DNA of 64,000 bases, taken from NCBI GenBank assembly GCA_023159155.1, contig JAJNNX010000033.1, positions 310,001-374,000 of the forward strand, written 5' to 3'. Every line of letters begins with the position of its first letter. Position 1 is the stretch's first letter. Below are positions 55,368 to 64,000 of this stretch, one piece after another. This stretch comes from Ustulina deusta (lineage: Eukaryota; Ascomycota; Sordariomycetes; Xylariales; Xylariaceae). The notes beneath the pieces are model-generated. The model was not told the origin of the DNA. It was given only the letters and a program-made list of their open reading frames with translations, and did no database searches. The position numbers were made by a program, and so were the translations under genes.

Positions 55368-57919
55368 GATGGGCAAATTGGTCTGAGGAGAGCCCTCAAG
55401 CACTGCTAAACTTACATTACATATAGCAGCATCAAATTTATTTTTGTTAGATCATCGTCCAGCCCCTTTTCAGCCCTAGCTGCCAAATCCCCGCTAGTGG
55501 CCGCATAGTCGCGTTCAGGCATGAAACGTACCAAAACGGCTAGTGGTTTACGCAGCTCTATGCGCGCGCAGGTTATCCGTGTCACCTCATCATGCCGGGC
55601 TTATTTTTAAATCTTCGCTTAGATAAGTCACCGTGGTTTATGTTTTCTTACGACTTGGACGTATCCCATATATTCGATACGTGGGTATTCAGACGGGAAT
55701 AATTTTATTTTGCGTCTACGTACGTAGTCGTCTTCTACCAAATGTATACATACACCGTGGCATAGTAATCATACTGACGAGAGCAACACGGCGGGGGAAA
55801 GTTTCCACATACTCTACTGTTTTGTGCTAATTTGCTTACCTACCGTTGAATTGACGAATAGGTTGACTGGGCGTTGGTGATGGGTAATCATCTAGTAATA
55901 CAGAGTTAGCCATGATCTAGCCAAAACTGCGTGCTAATTTGGCGACATCAAGTTCCTTTCAGATATTAAGCCTGTGTCAAAGGCAATATCATCAAAGCTG
56001 TCGAGCTATGTTGACCGTCGTGATAATAAATGATCATCCTGTGGAATTGAATCAAGCAGAAAATAGAAATTTGCGGCATCTCACCTTGCTTATCATGAAC
56101 GAGCCAAAACGTAACAATTAGCTCTCTAGAAATGTGTTAGCGTCGGCGTGCTTGGCTTCAAAGCACCGAGGAATGGTATGGCTGCAGTCAGATACGACTG
56201 GTGTCATCAATGCCGAAAAGCTATGACATATGCTTGTCAATGTTTTTGGTCGGATCATCATTTGCAGTGCGTATGCCGTGGTGCTAATGAGAGCAGAACG
56301 AACCTTCTTCATCCCTGGGTCAGCACATCGGTCATTAATTTAATACAGAAGATTGAAAAAGAATTTGCTATCAGAAATGCATGAATGGTAGGTAAATAGG
56401 TTGTCTTCAACGGGAATCCGAATCAGACTCGTCATCTGTGTTCATCAGGTAGACGGAGGGCTTCTGAAGTTGAACAAAACAGGAGACAAACCTTGTGATT
56501 TCCTAACATGCCACGAAAGTGATATTGACGTAATCATCTCCAACATGCAAAGTTCCAACCGTGACGCGACAGCTCACACAGTTTTATGCGGTTCGAGCAG
56601 AATGGTGCATCATCATTTTTCTGGAGCTTGAGATCAGCCGGTGGCCCTTCACTCTAAACCGAATGAATATAGATCGCGTGGAGTGATCAGTGGGCGAGGT
56701 TTTCTAGGCCTGCCACAAAATGGCATATCGACTCATGTGGTTTATATTCGGAGCCCAGTGCCGCTTCATCATTTCGACGTGGAATATGTTGGTTGGAGAT
56801 AGGAATATGCATACCGCTACAATAGGTCACTGGTCGCTGAATTAGTATCGAAGTCCAGCGCAGCAACGAGAAGAGAGTGGCAAGGATCGAGGTAATTAAA
56901 TCAGAAAACAGCCAGTTTTTTTGCGTCAAAGACTCAAGTCTCAGTCGGTAATTTCCAGCTATGCCGAAGCATAGAAAATGATCATCATAAGAAATCTGGG
57001 TGGAGGGCGATGGTGGAAGGTAGGATACGTACCGAGTGCTGCGGAACAGCAAATCAATCACGAATATCCTGTTACTTGACCTGGCTCGACGCCATTGCAT
57101 TCAATGCTCGGGTTCGACTCCATCGCATATCTAAGTAGAAGACAATTAGCACAACCAACTAGCCACGCATGTCCGAATGAAGAGGCTGCGATCGTGTTGC
57201 TGGCTCAGACTGACGTGTAAAATCAGTTTCATACCTCAAAAGAGGTCAAAGACTCTAGTTTGCGGTTTACGGTGTGTCATCAGAGAAAGGGAATAGTGCT
57301 TCTGAGGAAATGCGACTACTTACAGCTTTGCCCGTCGTGGAGGTGAAGAAGGAGGATGGAGGGAGCAGGGAGCTCGAAACTCGATTAAATACGGAGAAGA
57401 TTTTAAGAAATTTCGAGTAGCCCAGAAGAAAGCTTGGGCCATGCCGCTTAGCCTAAGCAAGACCCGCTTTTGCATAAGCCAAAACGAACAAACTTCAATT
57501 GTAGTACCTAGTGACACCTAGCTTTTGATATACGTTACGTATTACTGTAAATGCACCGAAATAAATCGAAAGTGACCGTTTTATTTCCAAACGGATTCGA
57601 GGATTTATCATACCTACTTAGTAGGACCGTGCAACTGGGACGACTTCACAAACAAGACAGTTGAAATCGAACGTAAGCGCAAAAACGCCGAATATAAATA
57701 TACAATCCAGTTACCATTGGTTGGGGTATTCATGTGTTCTCTTGTTGTTCCTGTTGTTTGGAGGATTCTCCTGAGGGATTTCATTACGGCCTACTGCAGG
57801 CATTTTACGTGTTTGTCACGTGCCTTTAGGTCCGCCCTCATCTAACACAACCCTTTTTCTCTGCCTCTCAACTTTACTGTTTAGTATTGCACGCACTAGT
57901 CATCTGACCATATTTCTTC
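55368..57919. other. Gene-poor AT-rich spacer with one repeat copy
   Basis: 2.55 kb without a supported gene; short frames only. Copy A of a 46-bp direct repeat lies at 57397-57442. The region 57540-57900 is the promoter side of the kinase-like gene, with a CT-rich stretch at 57835-57880. Confidence 0.4.
57397..57442 (+). repeat. 46-bp direct repeat, copy A
   Basis: AAGATTTTAAGAAATTTCGA then GTAGCCCAGAAGAAAGCTTG and GGCCAT. Copy B is at 59365-59410, same orientation, with 42 of 46 bases identical by eye and the last 20 bases (CAGAAGAAAGCTTGGGCCAT) perfect. Confidence 0.85.
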
Positions 57920-59039
57920 ATGGCCTCCAACAATCAAGAATACTCTGTGGACTTGGAGATTGTCCATTTCTTTGGAAAGACGTCAGCGACACGGTCGGAA
58001 TGTGATGCTTCAGCGAAACAGCTCGTTGGAGGCGATGTTGTTCCCGTAGCAGTGCAAGGTGTGTGCAGCTACACTGTGTACGCTGGTCAGAACCAAGAGT
58101 TTGTGGTCCAGTTTCGCCTGAAATCACTCACTCTGAATTTGGAGACTGTAACCCTCGCCCGAAAGATCTATGGGTCTTTAACACCAGAGGTCTCCTTCCA
58201 TGGGCAGCTTGGCAGAGAGACAGATGCCAATGGAAAGGAGCCGCTATATATATACGTTATGACTCGCATCCCAGGCATTAGCCATTTGGACTTCATTCTA
58301 AGCCATGATGTCCCCGAGAACTCGCCTGAATGGTTCACTTGGCGGAATTCCCTCCTTACTGACATGGCAAGGTTAGTCTAATCTTCTATTGTTCCTATGT
58401 TCAACACTTATTATGGATTGTAGGTTCTTTGCTCTATCGTGGAAACACCCGCAAGCTGTCAGTCCAGTCTACCTCGACGCCTTCCGATCTAAATGCGAGA
58501 GCGAACTGAGACTGTTGCTTGGCTCTTTACCAGCTCGCTTTCACCCTATCATCGAATGGTCTCTTGATTCTATACCGGCTATATTTTCTCTCCCTATGGT
58601 TTTACTTCACAGGGACTTTGGTACCTGCAATATCATCGTTGACAACGTATCCTGCCATCTGATTGGGGTAATCGACTGGGCTGAAGCTGAAATTGGGCCT
58701 TTCGGGCTAAATTTGCACTCTATTCAGCCATTTATGGGCAAGTTTCACCTTAAGAACGGCTGGATCAGGTACGACGACTACAACATATTGCAGGAGATCT
58801 TCTGGAGTGTGTTCCGTAGAGAAGTTGGAGGTTTGAGTAACGATATTATTAAAGTCATCTATTCGGCAAGGGTTGTGGGTTTGCTATTATCGAAGGGCTT
58901 TACAAGCAGACTTGCGAATTTGCCAGAGCCCAAACCGATCCAGGATAATGAGAGTGGCGCTTATAATATGCTCCATCTAGATGGTTTGCTAATTAATCCT
59001 GCAACAAAACTTCAGATTAGACCTAGTGCACTTACGTAA
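57920..59039 (+). CDS. Aminoglycoside-phosphotransferase-fold (APH) kinase-like protein
   Basis: Exons 57920-58371 and 58424-59039 (52-nt intron, TTGTAG acceptor) give 355 residues. The kinase-like fold is shown by IVHFFGKTSATRSECD and the VVQFRLKSLTLNLETVTLAR strand-helix pair; the usual ATP-binding Lys position is unclear. YIYVMTRIPGISHLDFIL is the hinge. The catalytic loop is LLHRDFGTCNIIVD (HxDxxxxN pattern) and the metal-binding segment is IGVIDWAEAEIGPFG. This is the expanded ascomycete phosphotransferase-enzyme family (PF01636). The catalytic His, Asp, Asn and second Asp are intact, so activity is plausible; the substrate is unknown. The gene sits between two copies of a 46-bp direct repeat, in an accessory, AT-richer setting than the neighbouring housekeeping gene. 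Confidence 0.86.
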
Positions 59040-60467
59040 CTGGATCTGTAGAGGGACCGTATTGGAAGCACACTGATGGGTTGTAAAGTGGTAGCAATGT
59101 TGAATTGTGTATGGGGGAAGTCTGTGACTGGCATCCGCCAGGAGGGGTAAATTACCTAGATAGGGGGTCCACCGCAACTGCCACAGTACCTGAGGGCGGT
59201 CCGTTTTACTCGAATACGACCACCTGTTTTACGAACCGTTTTTTCTGCATAAATTACCTATACATAAAGTACCTACCTGGGCTAAGCCGAACCTGAGCAA
59301 AAGCGGCGGGTACGCTAAGCCAAATTTGTTGTGCACCTCGGAAGTGGTAAAACTTAGAACCGACAAGATTTTAGGGAATTTCCAGTAGCTCAGAAGAAAG
59401 CTTGGGCCATCAGAATACAGAGTGCCGAGTGGGGTTGGTCGGTCGTTACAGCCCCTCCATTGGCCAGATGGTTGGGGGTGAATCCGCGTCAGTGGGGACT
59501 CGAATCCATCAGCAAAAAGGAGAATCCTGCCCGACATATCCACTTTCCTCAGGCTCCAGTGACAGCTGCAACAGGAGCCGACAGTGGCCGCCAGCCTTGC
59601 CTGCACCCATTCCTTAGTGGGATGGGGACAGGGCAGGGGGTTGGCGGGGTCCCCATGTGTCATGTGCGTCACCTATACCTCAGAATTCAGAGAGCAGCGA
59701 GGTCCAGGCCCATAGCGTACCTACCCAGATGCTGTCCACAACATGGTCAGCTGCGCCAGCCGAAGCACTGCCCTGCGATGTAATTCCGCTTCCCACAGCC
59801 GCCATTGGGGGGACGAACCAGCGCTCTGTGCGAGCTTCTTAGTCAGGGCCCACCAACCAGCCGCATTGTCGTCTTGCACTGCTGTTCGGCATTGGTGCAG
59901 TGACGTATGGCCGAGGTTGGCCGACATCTCCCGCATCGGTATAGTGGCTAGCGACATCCAGAACGCCAGGCGGCTCGACCCGGGAAATCCTCTTTTCCCA
60001 CGGCGCAAACCACCCACATCTCCATGCTGCTGTTAGTGCTCCGTTATACCGAGCTAGCACCGCCTGGCCGTTCCCTGGCTGCTCGAGATCGAGCCGGGGG
60101 AGGGGCAGCCAGTGTGGGGTTGGCTGAGCTGGCTATCTCCTGTGCACGACTCGTGAGCCTACTATAAACTCCCCAGCGACGCCCACCGGCTGCGCTCCGA
60201 GACATCACGATCCTCTGACCTTTTCGTGCTTCCTGTCAACATTCTCCATAACTCCCGGCCTAGTTAGACCCAGTCGGGTTTTGTTTGTCCCGATTTCGTC
60301 TTCCGTCTTTCATCACTGCGGCCCAATTGTGTTGTCTGTCCATCTAACTAAGAAAGCCACTCTCCTTTATCAGTCCTCTTGAAACCATCCTTCGGGATTC
60401 GTCGATACAAATTGGACCTTGGCGATACCACACTTAAAAGCCCACTCAAACCTGCTCGCTCATCATC
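59040..60467. other. FBP1 upstream region
   Basis: 1.43 kb. The left part contains repeat copy B (59365-59410) and AT-rich DNA; from 59420 the composition becomes GC-rich. ACTATAAACTCCCC at 60158-60171 is a TATA-like element about 300 bp from the FBP1 start, followed by a long pyrimidine-rich 5' UTR-like stretch (60200-60400). Open frames here (for example 59460-59783) are not supported. Confidence 0.4.
59365..59410 (+). repeat. 46-bp direct repeat, copy B
   Basis: AAGATTTTAGGGAATTTCCA then GTAGCTCAGAAGAAAGCTTG and GGCCAT, the partner of copy A at 57397-57442. Read on the minus strand, copy A is open (MAQAFFWATRNF) while copy B has TGA where A has TGG. Confidence 0.85.
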
Positions 60468-61622
60468 ATGGCGCCCGAGCTGCCTCCTGCCGAGTCCACA
60501 AGCGTAAACACGAACATCGTCACATTAACCCGGTTCTTGACGGAAGAACAGACAAAGCACAAGGAAGCTACTGGTGACTTTACGTAAGAGCACGCGGCCT
60601 TTATTGCCATGATATCGTCTCCGACGCAATTGAGTGCTGATCGTGACGCTGCGTAGATTACTCTGCCATGCTCTTCAATTCTCCTTTAAAGCCATTTCAT
60701 ACTACATCCGCCGGGCCACTCTCGTCAACCTGACGGGTCTCGCCGGACAATCAAACGCGACGGGTGATGATCAGAAGAAGCTAGATGTTATCGGAAACGA
60801 CTTGTTCATTTCAGCCATGCGGTCGTCCGGCAAGTGCGCACTGCTCGTGTCCGAAGAGGAGGAAGAGATCATATACTTCGAGGACCTCGCCGGCGCACGG
60901 TACGCCGTGGCATGCGATCCCATCGATGGCAGTTCCAACCTGGACGCAGGTGTCTCGGTCGGTACAATCTTCGGCATCCACAAGCTGGCCGACGGCTCGA
61001 CTGGTACAAAAGCAGATATCTTGAGGCCCGGCAGCGAGCTCCTGGCCGCTGGGTTCACCATGTACGGTGCCTCGGCTCAGCTGGTCATCACTATGAAGGG
61101 CGGCACCGTGAACGGCTTTACGTTAGATAACTCGTTCGGCGAGTTTATTCTGACGCATCCTAACATGAGGATTCCCAAGAAGCGGGCCATCTACTCTGTC
61201 AACGAGGGCAACTCGTTGTACTGGGAGGAGAGCACGAAAGCGTACTTCAACTCCCTCAAGTTTCCCCAGGACAACGGAAAGCCGTACAGTGCGCGTTACA
61301 TTGGTAGCATGGTTGCTGATGCCTATCGAACTCTACTATACGGTGGTATCTTCGCATATCCCGCCGATAAGAAGAGCCCCAAGGGTAAGCTGCGGATCCT
61401 GTATGAGTGTGCGCCCATGGCCATGGTGTTTGAAAACGGTAAGAATCCATTCCACTCCTGTGCAACCTACGCAGTTCTAACATAGATGTAGCTGGTGGCC
61501 AAGCTATTAACGACAAAATGCAGCCGATGCTCGAAGTTGTTCCGGAAAGCATCCATGATCGCTCAGGAATCTTTCTGGGAAGTTACGACGAGGTCGAGAA
61601 GGTAAAGGCTTTCTATAAGTAG
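60468..61622 (+). CDS. FBP1: Fructose-1,6-bisphosphatase
   Basis: Exons 60468-60583, 60657-61438 and 61492-61622 (introns of 73 and 53 nt) give 342 residues, the normal size. The enzyme removes the C1 phosphate of fructose-1,6-bisphosphate, the committed step of gluconeogenesis, in the cytosol. Landmarks: VTLTRFLTEEQTKHKEATGD (AMP-site N-terminal region), the metal-site Glu-rich ALLVSEEEEEIIYFED, the signature DPIDGSSNLDAGVSVGTIFG, GGTVNGFTLDNSFGEFILTH, RYIGSMVADAYRTLLYGGIF (sugar-phosphate binding), KGKLRILYECAPMAMVFENA and GGQAINDKMQPMLEVVPESI. The Ala of ENAGG is restored across intron 2. Regulation by glucose repression is known for the family; no specific site is claimed here. It is convergent with SEC3. 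Confidence 0.97.
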
Positions 61623-62153
61623 ACAATCTCACTTGAGGGCATATCGTGAAGGCCCCTAGCTAGCTAGCCCGGCCATAAAAATACGGCCGACGCGCTGAAG
61701 GGAGCATTGTAGCAGGATCGGCGTGTGAAAGCCCGACGTAACAACCCTTGTTAGCAATACTGAATATCATGTATCCATAGTCGAATCATGAAAAGAATAC
61801 CTGCACGACCGCTACTGTCCAGGGGATGTCCACTTGTAGTGTTGTAGTGTCATAGTGTGTAGTTGCTAGAGAATTTTGAAAATCGACGGCCCATAGAAAC
61901 TCGTCAAGTAAGCTCGAAAGAACCTCACTGTGTCGCACAGAAATAAGTAAATATCCCTTTCCACTATGTCCCACAAAAGTATTTTGCGCGTCTCTTTCGC
62001 CCATCATCATGTACAAATACCATGCTAATACAGTTAAACAGAACCACTATCATCACGCCAGCTACTCGTATCACTCTCCCCAATGCGATGCCCTCGCGTA
62101 TGTCCCCTCAGGCTAAATGATGTATGAATGCCACCCCAGTCACCGGAGCCGGC
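61623..62153. other. Convergent 3' spacer
   Basis: 531 bp between the stops of FBP1 (+) and SEC3 (-). No gene is supported. Confidence 0.4.
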
Positions 62154-64000
62154 CTATCGACCCGTTGTAGAGAAGGCCACTTTTACATCCGCCCGCGGCC
62201 ACTCGAACGCTACATCGCCACCGTACACAGTCGTCGTGATGGTGGAGATGCGCACCTCGACCTCGTTATAGAACTTCTCGCATTCCCGCAAAACACGGCT
62301 GACCAGTTCCCGGCTCAGACTCGGGTCGTCGGCGTCGCCGAAATGTTTTTCAACTCGCTTGCGTAGCGCTTCGACGCCCTTGCGGACTTCGCGCCCGTCG
62401 TAAGCACTGAGGATTTTGTTGAACGTCGCCTTTGAATTGCTAGGCTGTGCGGCGATGATGGTGATGGTTTTTCCTGATGCAATCTGTGTCTCAAGATTTT
62501 CTAGGTACTCAAGCAATTTCCCCAGAGGCCTGCGCATCACGGCATTGAGATATAGGTTCATGTGCTCCGCCATCTCGCTAGCGGCCGCTTGCTTCCATTC
62601 TTCGAGTACCTCAAGGCCATGAGTATTAAGCTCTTCCGAAAAATGGTTCATATTTTCAATTAGGAGAATGTGATAGTTCAACGCCTCCTTGTCCTCGGGA
62701 TCGGCACCGCTGTTCGTGAGCGTTGCCGGATTCTCTCGAGCAATCACCTTGAGAGAGTCAAACATGGATTTTATGATGCGCTCATACTCTCTGTCTACGG
62801 CTCGCCTAACAGAAGACGCCGTATCTGTCATCGAGAGCATATTCTCAACTGCGGCAGAGAAATTCGGGAATACGCGCATGAAAGAGATGACGCCTTTGCG
62901 CTTCTTAATTTTAACCTTGGTGTCTTCTATCGCGCGAATTTGTTCCTCGACGAACTTGGAGAAGCGTGATTCAAGGCTACCATTGAGCTTGTGAAGAATA
63001 TTGTTCAAGAAGTCTTGGTTAGATGATGTCATCTCTACTTGTTTGCGCTCTAAGACGGCCAGAATGCCAACTCCTTGCCTACTCTCTTGTCAGTGGCGCC
63101 ATCCGAATCATGAGCAAAATGCGATGATACTTACAATGGATCCTGTGCCAGAACCCAGAGGATTAGATTCTGAAGATCCTGTTCCAGGAACAAAAATATG
63201 GCTTCCATTGCTCGAGTGACCCTCCTGGCCAAGTCACGATCAGGCTCCATAAGTCGGTGTCGCTTTAAGTCGCCACCTTGTCGGTCGCGTGGTCGCGTTG
63301 CCGCTACGAGGTCTGGGAAATCTGCGGTCTCCAAGGTCGTGGCATGAAAGAAATCCACGATGAAGTTCTGCTCAATCACAACGAGAGGAAGTAAATCGTC
63401 CATAATGCCAGCAAATATTTCGTAAGGATGACTGCGACCATCTTGCGTTTTTTCCGAGTTTGCCTTGTTTCCCTCGCCCAAAGGCCTACCAAGAGTCCTC
63501 GCTAGTGTTTGACTTCTCTTGACAGTGACTCTTCTTGCAGTTGCCATTGTGCCTTCCTGCTGTTTTTCTATCTGGGCTGTAAAAAGGAGTTCTGACTCCT
63601 CACTTGCCGGTTTCCTTGCATTCCGTTTCCATACGTCCAAGATGTCCTTGAACTGTGATCGATAGAGAGGAGTGTTCTTCTCTTGGTAGATGTGAAGGTA
63701 ACGATCCCATTCTTCCAAGTTTACCTCCCGGGCGTACAGAATTAAGGGATGGTACTGCCAGAGCAGGTTCCGCCCGGCGTCATGATTCCGAGGATCAACC
63801 TTCTTGGACAGAGCACCAGAAATGGTCGACTTGGTTTCTTGGATGGCTTTATCAAATTGGCGAGACATGAAGCCGCCCAATCTGTTCAAGAAAAACTTGG
63901 TTTCCGACAGATACATTTCTTTCTTTTCTTGAACAATGCGCATCTTGCCATAGTCTGGATTAAGGCTTGCCTGTTGCTCATTCATGCTTGCATCCTCACT
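62154..64000 (-). CDS. SEC3: Exocyst complex subunit Sec3, C-terminal part (5' end missing)
   Basis: Minus strand; coding runs in from the right edge (64000) to a donor at 63135 and continues 63078-62154 after a 56-nt intron (63079-63134). Splicing gives AQDPLQGVGILAVLERKQVE, matching the family at that point. Sec3 marks exocytic sites and tethers secretory vesicles to the plasma membrane at hyphal tips. The visible ~595 residues are the helical Sec3_C rod. Landmarks: ETKFFLNRLGGFMSRQFDKA, LWQYHPLILYAREVNLEEWD, EIFAGIMDDLLPLVVIEQNF, IVDFFHATTLE, EEQIRAIEDTKVKIKKRKGV, ISFMRVFPNFSAAVENML, and NYHILLIENMNHFSEELNTH. The N-terminal PH-like domain (PIP2/Rho binding) would lie outside the window. 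The ATG at 63985 is internal, because the frame is open through the edge. Confidence 0.94.

Noticed and set aside
57085..57135. GGTTCGACTCC resembling a tRNA T-loop
   Set aside because: The flanking bases do not form a T-stem, acceptor stem or anticodon arm.
1..64000. CRISPR array, bacterial operon, rRNA or tRNA genes
   Set aside because: None seen; the window is eukaryotic nuclear DNA with intron-containing genes, and repeats are too short and irregular for CRISPR.

Overview
The window is nuclear DNA of a filamentous ascomycete, most probably a sordariomycete. Evidence: dense genes on both strands, many short introns (about 46-80 nt, with GTA/GTG donors and CTAAC/CTGAC-like branch sites), and families typical of such fungi (rhodopsin-domain membrane proteins, deuterolysin, secreted GH47 mannosidase, Helo-like N-terminal domains, Med13, Enp2). 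Order or genus cannot be fixed from the sequence alone. Starts were placed at ATG codons and exons joined by eye, so splice sites are predictions.

Layout. 1-9 kb: the 5' portion of an ataxin-10/CTR86-like gene (-, runs off the left edge), a secreted FAD-linked oxidoreductase (-), a Helo-like N-terminal domain protein (-). 9-19 kb is a housekeeping block: methylthioadenosine phosphorylase (+), Mediator subunit 13 (-), ribosome-biogenesis factor Enp2 (+), and a small single-pass membrane protein (-). 19-23 kb is gene-poor and holds a decayed short-chain dehydrogenase. 23-39 kb: a giant coiled-coil protein (+), mitochondrial ribosomal protein bL33m (-), an FMN split-barrel protein (+), GH47 alpha-1,2-mannosidase (-), Rad10/ERCC1 (-) and a membrane-anchored spermidine-synthase-like methyltransferase-fold protein (+). 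39-53 kb is gene-sparse accessory DNA with a rhodopsin-domain protein (+), deuterolysin (-), a small RRM-like protein (-) and a classical SDR (+). 53-64 kb: a membrane-associated hypothetical (-), an APH-fold kinase-like protein (+) flanked by short direct repeats, fructose-1,6-bisphosphatase (+) and the C-terminal part of exocyst Sec3 (-, runs off the right edge).

The genes do not form one pathway. The conserved genes are the usual unlinked eukaryotic mixture; the two secreted hydrolases and the FAD oxidoreductase fit a saprobic or plant-associated lifestyle. I found no CRISPR, operon, secondary-metabolite backbone gene or convincing new multi-gene system. The most notable items are the GxxSxW motif array in the giant coiled-coil protein, a ubiquitin-interacting-motif-like tail on Rad10, a broken SDR, possible frame breaks downstream of the Helo-like gene, and a 46-bp direct repeat around the kinase-like gene.
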